From NCBI GenBank assembly GCA_002316385.1, contig DCDL01000022.1, positions 39,144 through 53,618 of the forward strand: a stretch of DNA of 14,475 bases, in the 5' to 3' direction. This document shows positions 1-7,192 of this stretch, one piece after another. The position numbers and the translations under genes were made by a program. Below the pieces are notes generated by a model. The model worked only from the letters and a program-made list of their open reading frames with translations. It ran no database searches and was not told the DNA's origin. Origin of the DNA: Clostridium sp. UBA1056. Its GTDB lineage: Bacteria > Bacillota > Clostridia > Clostridiales > Clostridiaceae. Within the stretch, counting starts at the first letter, position 1; each line of letters begins with the position of its first letter.

Positions 1-66
1 TAACAATAATATTAAAGTGCATGCTCAATATCTTATATAAGATTAGTAATATATTTTACGAAAGCC
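1..66 (-). repeat. Left arm of a 66-bp inverted repeat
   Basis: Read on the minus strand, positions 66 to 1 align without gaps to plus-strand positions 14343-14408. I count 58 of 66 identical bases, with differences concentrated in a 6-base patch near the middle. It lies directly downstream of pdxT. The palindrome ATCTTATATAAGAT (30-43) is perfect in this copy and imperfect in the other. There is no T-run that would make it an ordinary terminator for pdxT. The repeat may continue beyond the window edge. Its nature (dispersed intergenic repeat or edge of a larger element) is unknown. Confidence 0.8.
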
Positions 67-88
67 TCAATATTTTATAGAAACTATC

Positions 89-691
89 TTATTTTAAAGC
101 TTCTTTTAAATTTAAATTCTCCATACACATATTATAGAAATATTTATGCATAGTTAAATCCTTAGTTAGCTCTGGATGAAATGAGGTTGCTAGCATATTT
201 CCTTGTCTACAGGCTACAATTTTATCCTTCAATTTACATAACACCTGTACATCTTCATGTACCTTTTCAACATAAGGCGCTCTAATAAATACTAGAGGAA
301 TTTCCTCATTACTTACACCTTCAACAATTTCATTAATTATAAAACTATCTAATTGCGATCCATATCCATTTCTTCTCACTTCTATATCCATGACTCCTAA
401 ATGGTTATAATCGCTTCCTATAATGGATTTAGCGAGAATTATCATGCCTGCACAAGTTCCCCATACAGGTAGACCACTTTCAATCTTCTTTTTTAATGGA
501 TTAAGCATACCGAAATCTCTTAGTAGCTTTCCTATGGTTGTACTCTCACCACCAGGAATTATAAGTCCATCTATAGATTCTAAGTCAGCTACATTCTTCA
601 CTTTTAAAGCTTTAGCTCCACCTAGTTCATTAATTCTTTCTACATGCTCCTTTACAGCTCCTTGTAAATCCAATACACCTATGGTTATCAT
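89..691 (-). CDS. pdxT: PLP synthase glutaminase subunit PdxT
   Basis: Glutaminase subunit of the deoxyxylulose-independent pyridoxal 5'-phosphate synthase. It hydrolyses glutamine and channels ammonia to PdxS in the cytoplasm. At 200 aa it is of normal family length. The class I amidotransferase triad is visible: Cys80 in WGTCAG, and His172 and Glu174 in SFHPEL. The GGES motif at 47-50 and the N-terminus MITIGVLDLQG are also typical. I chose the ATG at 691 rather than an in-frame ATG at 715: AGAGG lies 11 bases upstream of it, and the longer start would add eight unconserved residues inside the end of pdxS. The pdxS stop ends four bases before this ATG, so translation is probably coupled. 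Confidence 0.96.
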   Translation of the reverse strand: MITIGVLDLQGAVKEHVERINELGGAKALKVKNVADLESIDGLIIPGGESTTIGKLLRDFGMLNPLKKKIESGLPVWGTCAGMIILAKSIIGSDYNHLGVMDIEVRRNGYGSQLDSFIINEIVEGVSNEEIPLVFIRAPYVEKVHEDVQVLCKLKDKIVACRQGNMLATSFHPELTKDLTMHKYFYNMCMENLNLKEALK

Positions 692-695
692 TGTA

Positions 696-1574
696 TTACC
701 ATCCTCTTGATGCATATAGTTTACCGTCTGGTAGATCTTTAGTGTTTATACTATCCATAGCCTCTCCTAAATCCTCAGAAACTTGAGCTAAAACTTCTGG
801 ATTATTATAGTTTGCTACAGCATGTACTATAGCCTTGGCTCTCCTTTCTGGATCTGCTGATTTAAATATACCAGAGCCAACAAAAACTCCATCACTTCCA
901 AGTTGCATCATTAAAGCTGCATCGGCTGGTGTAGCTACTCCACCAGCAGCAAAGTTAACTACTGGAAGCTTTCCATTTTCGTGAACATAAGCTATTAAAT
1001 CATAAGGTGCACCCATCTCTTTAGCTATAGTCATAAGCTCTTCCTTTGGAGTATTTTGTACCTTTCTTATTTCACTCATCATAGTTCTCATATGTCTTAC
1101 TGCTTCTACAACATCTCCAGTACCAGCCTCGCCCTTAGTTCTTATCATGGAAGCTCCTTCACCTATTCTTCTTAAAGCTTCTCCTAAGTTTCTAGCTCCA
1201 CATACAAAAGGTACTTTAAAACTTTCTTTATCTATGTGGAATAAGTCATCAGCTGGAGTTAATACTTCACTCTCATCTATATAATCAATTTTAATAGCCT
1301 CTAATATTTGCGCTTCTACAAAATGACCTATTCTTACCTTTGCCATTACTGGAATGGATACAGCCTCTTGAATTTCCTTTATCATCTTAGGATCTGACAT
1401 TCTAGCAACTCCACCTTGCTTTCTAATATCAGAAGGTACACGCTCTAAAGCCATTACAGCAACTGCTCCTGCTCTTTCTGCAATTATAGCTTCCTCAGCA
1501 TTAACTACATCCATTATTACTCCGTCCTTTAGCATTTCTGCAAGGTTTTTGTTTAGTTCTAATCTTTTATTCAT
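696..1574 (-). CDS. pdxS: PLP synthase synthase subunit PdxS
   Basis: Synthase subunit that builds pyridoxal 5'-phosphate from ribose 5-phosphate, glyceraldehyde 3-phosphate and ammonia from PdxT. It is a (beta/alpha)8 barrel that assembles as a dodecamer. The 292-aa length is normal. Recognisable sites are Asp22 (GVIMDV), Lys79 in VMAKVRIGH (ribose-phosphate Schiff base) and Lys147 in IRTKGEAGTG (product transfer), offset by two from the B. subtilis numbering I recall. The phosphate-binding segments FAAGGVATPADAA and GVFVGSGIF are present. The ATG at 1574 follows a strong GAGGGGG ribosome binding site. It is the first gene of a pdxS-pdxT unit. PLP is the cofactor of the lysine aminomutases encoded nearby, although a separate terminator and leader show that it is not part of their operon. 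Confidence 0.97.
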   Translation of the reverse strand: MNKRLELNKNLAEMLKDGVIMDVVNAEEAIIAERAGAVAVMALERVPSDIRKQGGVARMSDPKMIKEIQEAVSIPVMAKVRIGHFVEAQILEAIKIDYIDESEVLTPADDLFHIDKESFKVPFVCGARNLGEALRRIGEGASMIRTKGEAGTGDVVEAVRHMRTMMSEIRKVQNTPKEELMTIAKEMGAPYDLIAYVHENGKLPVVNFAAGGVATPADAALMMQLGSDGVFVGSGIFKSADPERRAKAIVHAVANYNNPEVLAQVSEDLGEAMDSINTKDLPDGKLYASRGW

Positions 1575-1594
1575 TTATATTCCCCCTCATATTT

Positions 1595-1730
1595 CAATAC
1601 AAAATAAAATTGTATGCATATTTTGTATCTATATTTTTCATATTTACAATACAATTATTCCATAATATTCATAATTAATCAATACAATTATTTAAAATAG
1701 TATTTTTTATCTTTTCTGTATGCATACAAT
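1595..1730 (-). promoter_or_regulatory. pdxST control region with repeated TTGTAT/ATACAA boxes
   Basis: Several repeats are packed upstream of pdxS. An exact 12-bp inverted repeat has arms ATTGTATGCATA at 1609-1620 and TATGCATACAAT at 1719-1730. A 13-bp exact direct repeat, CAATACAATTATT, occurs at 1647-1659 and 1680-1692, start to start 33 bp (about three helical turns). A third pair, ATACAAAAT (1597-1605) and ATTTTGTAT (1620-1628), flanks the inner arm. On the minus strand the direct repeats overlap a possible promoter, TTGATT-17-AATAAT, which is weak. Two direct repeats plus an inverted one resemble operators of MocR/GntR-type PdxR regulators. No pdxR gene is in the window, so the regulator assignment is inference. 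Confidence 0.55.
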
Positions 1731-1909
1731 ATTATTGAATTAGGATTATAAATATATAATTTTATCTTTTAGAATAAATGAATCTTTATTTCTTTAATCA
1801 AATACCTATAATTTACTATATAGTTCATATATCTGTTGTCATGTGACTATTTATATAGGGGAACTAGAGAACTTTTTAAATATCTAAATAAGAAACATTT
1901 TAAAATTTA
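1731..1909. other. AT-rich gene-free spacer
   Basis: This lies between the pdxS control region and the insertion-sequence remnant. I see no open frame with a ribosome binding site, no stable hairpin and no recognised promoter. In other Firmicutes a divergent pdxR regulator often occupies this position; none is present here. The last eight bases, AAAATTTA (1902-1909), look like the left target-site duplication of the neighbouring element. Confidence 0.5.
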
Positions 1910-1934
1910 GGCTCTATTTTAAATGAATGTTGAT
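1910..1934 (+). repeat. Left terminal inverted repeat of the IS remnant
   Basis: It starts GGCTCTATTTTAAA and ends TTGAT. Against the reverse complement of 2805-2829 it differs at 5 of 25 positions. The element's outer edge is fixed here by the flanking 8-bp duplication. Confidence 0.7.
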
Positions 1935-2172
1935 TTGTGATACTTTTATTAAAATGGGTTGTAATATAAATATAATCAATTTTAGGATGAGTAGGTTTAA
2001 TGGAGTTGCAACAAAATATCTAAATAACTACCTTAAATGGAATAAGTGGATAAATACATTTAGCACAGATAAAGAAACTGTAAAAACTAAAAACTTTATA
2101 GTTCACAGTAATATACCTCATAGCTATACTATGGTAAAGGATTTTAAGAGAATACAACCAATATTTGTATAA
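1927..2172 (+). pseudogene. IS1595-family transposase, C-terminal remnant
   Basis: The open frame is 81 codons, but only the part from about 1987 onward looks like protein-coding ancestry. The segment RFNGVATKYLNNYL followed by KWNKWI resembles the conserved end of ISXO2-like (IS1595) transposases, just after the last catalytic region. Intact proteins of this type are roughly 250-320 aa, so all of the zinc-finger N-terminus and the catalytic DDE/DDN core are missing. The first 20 codons probably read through the terminal repeat and noncoding end of the element. There is no convincing ribosome binding site at the first ATG. An internal deletion joined the left end almost directly to the last 60 or so codons. 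It is not expected to make an active protein. Confidence 0.7.
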
Positions 2173-2261
2173 GCTTGATTTTATTAACATAATTTCTGAA
2201 ATTATAATCCATAAATTATGTATAATAAGAATATAAAGTATTGAACAATCGTATTATTATG

Positions 2262-2288
2262 CGAGTGAGTTGTTTATTAAACTGCTCG
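2262..2288 (+). promoter_or_regulatory. Imperfect dyad in the leader of the cargo gene
   Basis: CGAG (2262-2265) and AGTT (2268-2271) are mirrored by AACT (2280-2283) and CTCG (2285-2288), giving an interrupted inverted repeat just before the ribosome binding site at 2303-2307. A possible -10 element TATAAT lies at 2221-2226, but I see no good -35 at the right distance. The dyad could be an operator or a leader hairpin; neither can be decided from sequence. Confidence 0.3.
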
Positions 2289-2313
2289 ATAAATTAGAAT
2301 TTGGAGGTTAATC

Positions 2314-2661
2314 ATGAAAAAATGGTATGATGAGGAGTACAAATTTGAAATTGAGGTCGCTGGGTTTCTTCGCAGTGACCATACAGAGCGGTACTGCCGA
2401 AACGGCGAGGAAGTGGGGGATAAGTATACCTGCACCTATGGCTGTCCCATAAATTCGGATGGACAGGGTATCTGTTCCAAGGTTATGATGATTATGTTCC
2501 CAATCATGGAGTCGGTCAGAAGTGGCGGAGATTTAGAGAACATTGGTGGCAATGGTAAATATAGCAAGGAGATTGTATGCCCAGATGGCTGCGTCATGTT
2601 CAGGCTGACAGCAAAGAAACTTGACAATGAGAATTTTTATAAGGGGAAGTTTTTTGATTAG
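2314..2661 (+). CDS. Cysteine-rich TIGR04076-like protein, IS cargo
   Basis: A 115-aa small soluble protein of unknown function with no signal peptide or membrane segment. Six cysteines lie at 28, 40, 44, 54, 89 and 93. The pattern GCP...GQGIC near 43-54, a GG near 71-72, and CPDGCVMFRL at 89-98 resembles small proteins grouped as TIGR04076. The fit is by pattern only and the biochemical role of that family is not known to me. GGAGG at 2303-2307 is well placed for the ATG at 2314. By my count G+C is about 46% over 2341-2640, far above the roughly 30% of neighbouring genes, which suggests recent arrival from another genome. It lies between the transposase remnant and the right end of the element, so it is probably a passenger gene. 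Confidence 0.75.
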   Translation: MKKWYDEEYKFEIEVAGFLRSDHTERYCRNGEEVGDKYTCTYGCPINSDGQGICSKVMMIMFPIMESVRSGGDLENIGGNGKYSKEIVCPDGCVMFRLTAKKLDNENFYKGKFFD

Positions 2662-2764
2662 TTTTGATTTTTATTGTACTCAGTTTGAAGATAACCTAAA
2701 TATATAAATTCCAATTTATCAATTAGAATTTATGAACAATCTTAAATTATTAAGATTAGAAGTA

Positions 2765-2797
2765 AAGTGGACAAATTAATTTGTTCACTTTTATACG
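2765..2797 (+). terminator. Hairpin terminator after the cargo gene
   Basis: An 11-bp stem with one G-T wobble has arms AAGTGGACAAA (2765-2775) and TTTGTTCACTT (2780-2790) around a TTAA loop. It is followed by a short T-rich run. It lies about 100 bp after the cargo stop codon and inside the element's right end. Confidence 0.55.
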
Positions 2798-2804
2798 TTC
2801 TATT

Positions 2805-2829
2805 ATCAATACTGGTTTAAAACAGAGCC
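2805..2829 (-). repeat. Right terminal inverted repeat of the IS remnant
   Basis: Read on the minus strand it starts GGCTCTGTTTTAAA and ends TTGAT, pairing with 1910-1934. The adjacent AAGATTTA (2830-2837) matches the left flank AAAATTTA in seven of eight bases. Confidence 0.7.
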
Positions 2830-2957
2830 AAGATTTAAAATAGTTATATATTAAACTTTTTAAATAGTTAGCTTTTTAAGTAGTTGATATATTCATGGGG
2901 ATTTTGGGGAAATAGTCTCTTTTAGTAATGTGATTATATATGTGTTAAAGCGTGGAG

Positions 2958-3246
2958 TGATTTGGAGTAATGTCACCAAAAGTGACTTTGTCGCTTCACT
3001 CTTAAGGAAACTCCTTCTCATATTCATATTTTAGTAGGTAACTCCTTTTCACATGCATTCTAAGGAGTAAGTTCGAATAACTAAATCAAGATTTAGATTC
3101 TTACTTAATTTTCACTTAGCCAAATCTATGATTTGGAGTATGTCACCAAAGGTGACCTTTCGCTTCGCTCTCGAGGAAACTCCTTCTCACATGCGTTCGA
3201 ATGAGTAATTTTTACTTAACCAAATCATAGATTTGGAGTAAAAATT
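2958..3246. repeat. Cluster of palindromic intergenic repeats
   Basis: Two diverged copies of a unit start GATTTGGAGTA at 2958 and 3130. Both continue through a GTCACC-AA-GGTGAC-type palindrome, a TCGCTTC block and GGAAACTCCTTCTCA. Between them is CTAAATC-AA-GATTTAG (3081-3095), within a 39-bp stretch (3069-3107) that recurs inverted at 14425-14464. At the end is a large interrupted hairpin with outer arms AATTTTTACT (3207-3216) and AGTAAAAATT (3237-3246) and inner arms CCAAATC (3220-3226) and GATTTGG (3230-3236). No open frame of note is present. The cluster lies downstream of both the kam operon and the IS remnant. It looks like a REP/MITE-like dispersed repeat, not a CRISPR array, since units are unequal and palindromic. 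The stretch 2838-2957 before it shows nothing. Confidence 0.7.
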
Positions 3247-3276
3247 AAAAGTAGAATGAATTTCTTCATTCTACTT
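3239..3276 (-). terminator. Intrinsic terminator of the lysine-fermentation operon
   Basis: A perfect 12-bp stem has arms AAGTAGAATGAA (3249-3260) and TTCATTCTACTT (3265-3276) with a TTTC loop. On the minus strand it is followed by a T-rich tail (TTTTAATTTTTAC). It lies about 100 bp after the kamE stop codon. There is no T-run on the plus side, so it acts on the minus-strand operon. Confidence 0.8.
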
Positions 3277-3378
3277 ATAACCCTATAATTTTGTTTCACG
3301 TAACCCTTTAGTTTCTTTTATCCCTAAACTAATAAACATATAAACATTAAACTTGACTTTAGACATTAAATTTTAAGA

Positions 3379-4167
3379 TTAAACTAATTTTCTTTCAACT
3401 ATTTCAGTTACAGCAAAGCTAGCAACGTCATCTGCATATTTTCCTGGTCCGAATCCTGCATCGTATCCTAATTCTTTAGCAAGTTCGTGAGTTATTCTTG
3501 GACCACCACAGATTAATACAACTTTATCTCTTATACCTTCTGCTTCTAAAAGCTCTACAAGGTTAGTAAGGTTTTGGATGTGTACATCCTTTTGAGTAAC
3601 TGTTTGAGATACTAGAAGAACATCAGCTTTTAATTCGATAGCTTTCTTAATGAATTCTTCGTTTTCTACTTGGCTTCCTAGGTTGTATGCTTCGATACCT
3701 TTGTATCTTTCAAGACCATAGTGACCAGCGAAACCTTTCATGTTCATGATAGCATCTATTCCAACTGTGTGAGCATCTGTTCCTGTTGAAGCTCCTATAA
3801 TAACTACATCTCTTCCGATGTTTTCTTGTACATATTCTCCAACTTCTGCCATAGACATAGTATCTACTTCTACAGTTTGAACATGAATTTCTTCATAGTT
3901 AACTGTGTGAGTTAATGAACCATATACTACATAGAATGTGAATTCTTTATCTAATGCTCCATGATGAGCAACGTTTGGATCTTTAAGTCCCATTGATTTT
4001 GCAAGTTGAATAGCAGCTTCTACTCCTCTTTCATCATCTTGAACTGGTAAAGTAAGACTCACTTGAACCTTTCCATCGTTCATAGTATCTCCGTAAGGTT
4101 TAAGCTTAGTAAGATCTAAATTAGTATCGTAATCTCTAACTTCTGTTGAATATAATCCACCACTCAT
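3379..4167 (-). CDS. kamE: Lysine 5,6-aminomutase beta subunit KamE
   Basis: Small subunit (262 aa, as in C. sticklandii) of the adenosylcobalamin- and PLP-dependent aminomutase that moves the terminal amino group of beta-lysine (or D-lysine) from C6 to C5. It carries the Rossmann-like B12 domain. The base-off/His-on signature D-x-H-x-x-G is visible as Asp131, His133 and Gly136 (TDAHTVG), with GG at 221-222 near the nucleotide tail. Lys144 in MNMKGFAGH is the lysine known to form the Schiff base with PLP and hold the enzyme in its open state. The ATG overlaps the kamD stop by one base (TAATG), with GGAGG inside the end of kamD, so expression is translationally coupled. It is the last gene of the operon. 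Confidence 0.97.
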   Translation of the reverse strand: MSGGLYSTEVRDYDTNLDLTKLKPYGDTMNDGKVQVSLTLPVQDDERGVEAAIQLAKSMGLKDPNVAHHGALDKEFTFYVVYGSLTHTVNYEEIHVQTVEVDTMSMAEVGEYVQENIGRDVVIIGASTGTDAHTVGIDAIMNMKGFAGHYGLERYKGIEAYNLGSQVENEEFIKKAIELKADVLLVSQTVTQKDVHIQNLTNLVELLEAEGIRDKVVLICGGPRITHELAKELGYDAGFGPGKYADDVASFAVTEIVERKLV

Positions 4168-5723
4168 TATCTGTTTCCTCCTAACATTAAATCTACAAAT
4201 GGGTTGAAGTAGTTAGCTTCCTTCTCAACAACTCCATCTAATCCTTTTCCACCGTTTAGAGGTCTCTTAATACCTGCAAATTTACCTTGCTCTAAAGTAC
4301 TGAATAAACCTTCTTTTTCTATTACAGATAATAGATCTGCAGCTTTTCCTAGAACTTCGTCAACTCTTGTTTCCATTATTCCGCCTTTTTTAAACGTAAT
4401 TTCAGAACCAAGATCTTTCATTGTGTGGAATATATATTGTGCATTATCAATAGATAGTGCTCTATCACTCATAAATGGAGTGTGTATAGCTTCTGTTAAC
4501 ATTCCTAATAAGTGTAATTTTTGACTAGTCATTATTGTAACCATGTTAAATAATGCATCTTGTACTTGACCCTTGAATATATCTCCTGTCATGAACTTAG
4601 TTGGAGGCATATATTTAAGTGGTGCTTTAGGGAATATTTCTCTAGCCATTTGTGCTTGAGCAAGCTCATAAAGGAATCCATTTTCAACATTTGGATTTAT
4701 TTCAAATGCGTGACCTAGACCCATTTGCTCTTCTGGAAGTCCTGCAGTTAAAGCAAATTGCTCGTTGATGAATTGAGATGCAAGAACTGTGTGAGCTTCT
4801 TCAACAGCATCAGCAGTTGTTAAGTAGTTATCTTCACCAGTGTTGATTATTACTCCAGCAAAACCATTGATTATTCTTGAGAAGTATTGGTCAACTAGAG
4901 TTCTTTGCATGTTGATATCTCTGAAAAGAATTCCGTATAATGCATCGTTAAGCATTACGTCAAGTCTTTCTATAGCTCCCATAGCAGCAATTTCTGGCAT
5001 ACATAATCCAGAACAGTAGTTACATAATCTGATGTATCTTCCTAATTCTTCTCCAATTTCGTCTAAAGCTGATCTCATAAGTCTGAAGTTTTCTTGAGTA
5101 GCAAAAGTTCCTCCGAATCCTTCAGTTGTTATTCCGTATGGAACGTAGTCAAGTAAGCTTTGTCCTGTTGTTCTGATAACAGCTATAACGTCTGCACCTT
5201 GTTTTGCAGCAGCTTTAGCTTGGATTATATCTTCATAGATATTTCCTGTAGCAACGATAACATATAGATATGGGCCTGTTTTATCACCAAATCTTTCAAG
5301 ATAAGCTTCTCTCTCGCCTCTGTTAGCTTTAATTGTTGCTACCATGTCTTTAGCAACTTTTTCAATTGCCATTTTTATTTCAAACATATCTTTCATAGGT
5401 AGTTTTGTTAAATCTAATTCATTTTTAGCTACTTTTTCTGCTATTTCTTGTGGAGCTAATCCAGTGTTAACCATAGCATTTCCTACTAAAGCAGCAACTC
5501 CAAGAGATAATCCATTTCCAGCTTTGATGTTTTCTACAACTACGTTAGGTAGTGGTACTCCAAACTCATCTACACCGTCTATCCCTAATAATCTACATAC
5601 TGTTCTTTCTACAGCTACTGTAGTATGTCTGTCTATAAAATGTTGAGTATCATTAGCTATGTTCTTTGCTGATTCTCTAGCTTTAGCAACTAGATTTAAA
5701 TCTAAATTTAATTTACTTTCCAT
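4167..5723 (-). CDS. kamD: Lysine 5,6-aminomutase alpha subunit KamD
   Basis: Large subunit (518 aa against about 516 in C. sticklandii) forming the TIM-barrel active site of lysine 5,6-aminomutase. With KamE it converts L-beta-lysine to 3,5-diaminohexanoate. Residues I recall as active-site positions of the C. sticklandii enzyme are all present at the same numbers: Arg184, Ser189, Ser238, Tyr263 and Asp298. I chose the ATG at 5723, not an in-frame ATG at 5738, because GAGGAGG lies six bases upstream of it and MESKLNLDLN is a natural N-terminus. The start overlaps the last codons of kamC by 11 bp and the stop touches kamE, so kamC, kamD and kamE are tightly coupled. Confidence 0.97.
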   Translation of the reverse strand: MESKLNLDLNLVAKARESAKNIANDTQHFIDRHTTVAVERTVCRLLGIDGVDEFGVPLPNVVVENIKAGNGLSLGVAALVGNAMVNTGLAPQEIAEKVAKNELDLTKLPMKDMFEIKMAIEKVAKDMVATIKANRGEREAYLERFGDKTGPYLYVIVATGNIYEDIIQAKAAAKQGADVIAVIRTTGQSLLDYVPYGITTEGFGGTFATQENFRLMRSALDEIGEELGRYIRLCNYCSGLCMPEIAAMGAIERLDVMLNDALYGILFRDINMQRTLVDQYFSRIINGFAGVIINTGEDNYLTTADAVEEAHTVLASQFINEQFALTAGLPEEQMGLGHAFEINPNVENGFLYELAQAQMAREIFPKAPLKYMPPTKFMTGDIFKGQVQDALFNMVTIMTSQKLHLLGMLTEAIHTPFMSDRALSIDNAQYIFHTMKDLGSEITFKKGGIMETRVDEVLGKAADLLSVIEKEGLFSTLEQGKFAGIKRPLNGGKGLDGVVEKEANYFNPFVDLMLGGNR

Positions 5724-7191
5724 TGTGCTCCTCCTCATAATATGTTTTTGCTATATTTACTATGTCTTTTTCTAATCCTAATAGCATCGCTATATTTAAC
5801 GCATCCTTAGGTACTTGACTTATCTTAGATACTCTTTCAAGTTTATATTCCATATGTTCTTGAATAATTTCAACTGAATGAGTTTTATTAAGATCAATCT
5901 TATATTTTAGTTTCTCAAAGTCTATGTTTTTTAATCCTACAACTTGATAATGAACCATATGTTCCTCTACTACACCATCATAGTGAGTAGATATTATGCT
6001 AGCAGTGTTAAATTTTTGTAGATAATTTGCAAGAGATTTTACAAGGTAAAATCCTTCTTTAGGGTTTGTTCCCCTAGCAAACTCATCAAGAGCTACAAAT
6101 CCATCTCCACGTTTTACGCACTCTACTACTTCTTTTAATTTAATTATCTCAGCTCCAAAGGTACTTAATCCCTTAGATATAGACTGCATATCATCTGATA
6201 CAAAGTGAATAAAATCTAATATTGGATAAGTGGCCTTTTTAGCAAATACAAAGAAGCCCAATTGTCCAAGGAATAGGTTTAAAACAATAGTCTTTAATGC
6301 TACACTCTTTCCTCCCATATTAGCTCCAGTTATCACCGTAGTTCCTCCACAAAGCTCTATGTTCACAGGAGAGAATGATTTTCCTTTTTTCTTAAGGATT
6401 GCTTCAATTTCAGGATTGATTCCATCCTCTATATTAATATTCATATCTTTAACTATAGTAGGTTTAACACAATTGTACTTCATAGCAATGCTTGCCTTTG
6501 CCATTAATAAATCTAGTATGCCTACAACTTTTAAGTTTTCAGATATATATTTACTAAAGGAGGACAATTTAGAAGTAAGCTCTTTTCTTATATGTAACTC
6601 TTCTTCTTCCTCTTGAATAACAATATCTAATCTCTCTTGTTTCAACGTTTCAATGAGAGATTCATCATTGCAACAACAAATTGCCTTTTCCTTTTCACCT
6701 TTTAGCTTTCTTAGCTGAGAAAGTTTTTCGCTATATTCTTCATAAATATAGAATGTAGATAAGCGTTTCTTACTTGGGTCTAATATATCTATTACTTCTT
6801 CTAAGGAATTAAGCCTAATTTTACTTATAGATAGATTAATCTCTTCTAAAACTTCTTTAAGCTCCTCTAAAAGCATGGATACATATTTTACTTCGTAAAG
6901 CTCAACTTCATCTAAAACTTCTACTTTTTCAGCTCTTCTTAATGTGTTTCTAATATCTTTAATCTTATGTAGAAGTCTTACTATAGCGTTAAACTCACTC
7001 TGATGTTCCTTTAAATGGTTCATCATTAGTTCCACATTAGTAAGTTCTTCTACTAATTTATCATATTCATTAATTTTAAAAGGCTTTATTAGCTTCTTTT
7101 CCTCAGTACCATAAGGAGTTATGATACCCAGCTCATCCATAATAAAGGAAAACCCTATTTGAGCTCTTTGTTCATTGTCTAAAAACTTCAT
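5713..7191 (-). CDS. kamC: MutS-like ATPase KamC, putative mutase reactivase
   Basis: A 492-aa protein with a C-terminal MutS-type ATPase domain and a helical, charged N-terminal half likely to form a coiled coil (about 45-215). Walker A is GANMGGKS at 289-296. The MutS-like GLSTFGAE segment is at 341-348, Walker B with following loop is ALDEFARGTN at 367-376, and STHYD is at 401-405. There is no mismatch-recognition domain, so a role in DNA repair is unlikely. Its place between kamB and kamD fits the lysine 5,6-aminomutase reactivase ATPase, which would use ATP to exchange damaged cobalamin on KamDE. The ATG at 7191 is one base after the kamB stop, with GGAGGG inside kamB. The function comes from context and from the name used for this family; the sequence alone shows only a MutS-like ATPase. 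Confidence 0.85.
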   Translation of the reverse strand: MKFLDNEQRAQIGFSFIMDELGIITPYGTEEKKLIKPFKINEYDKLVEELTNVELMMNHLKEHQSEFNAIVRLLHKIKDIRNTLRRAEKVEVLDEVELYEVKYVSMLLEELKEVLEEINLSISKIRLNSLEEVIDILDPSKKRLSTFYIYEEYSEKLSQLRKLKGEKEKAICCCNDESLIETLKQERLDIVIQEEEEELHIRKELTSKLSSFSKYISENLKVVGILDLLMAKASIAMKYNCVKPTIVKDMNINIEDGINPEIEAILKKKGKSFSPVNIELCGGTTVITGANMGGKSVALKTIVLNLFLGQLGFFVFAKKATYPILDFIHFVSDDMQSISKGLSTFGAEIIKLKEVVECVKRGDGFVALDEFARGTNPKEGFYLVKSLANYLQKFNTASIISTHYDGVVEEHMVHYQVVGLKNIDFEKLKYKIDLNKTHSVEIIQEHMEYKLERVSKISQVPKDALNIAMLLGLEKDIVNIAKTYYEEEHNGK

Positions 7192-7192
7192 A

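Larger units (their letters stand above)
1910..2829 (+). mobile_element. Decayed IS1595-like element carrying a cargo gene
   Basis: The boundaries are set by imperfect terminal inverted repeats, 1910-1934 and 2805-2829. They match at 20 of 25 positions when one is reverse-complemented and begin GGCTCT-TTTTAAA. They are flanked by AAAATTTA (1902-1909) and AAGATTTA (2830-2837), an 8-bp target duplication with one mismatch. Inside are a short C-terminal piece of a transposase, a complete 115-aa gene on the same strand, and a hairpin terminator. IS1595-family elements use 8-bp duplications, and some carry passenger genes ('transporter IS'). The transposase gene has lost most of its length, so the element cannot move by itself. 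The family assignment rests on the transposase C-terminus and the 8-bp duplication, without a database search. Confidence 0.72.

Noticed and set aside
692..715. Eight extra N-terminal codons for PdxT (ATG at 715)
   Set aside because: They overlap the end of pdxS, contain the AGAGG ribosome binding site for the ATG at 691, and are not part of the family N-terminus.
2958..3246. CRISPR array
   Set aside because: Units are palindromic, unequal and diverged, without uniform repeats or spacers and without cas genes.
5344..5646. Plus-strand open frame opposite kamD, and similar ones opposite other genes
   Set aside because: They are antisense shadows of well-supported genes, with no ribosome binding site or recognisable protein.
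5724..5738. Longer KamD start at 5738
   Set aside because: The extra codons include the GAGGAGG ribosome binding site for the ATG at 5723.
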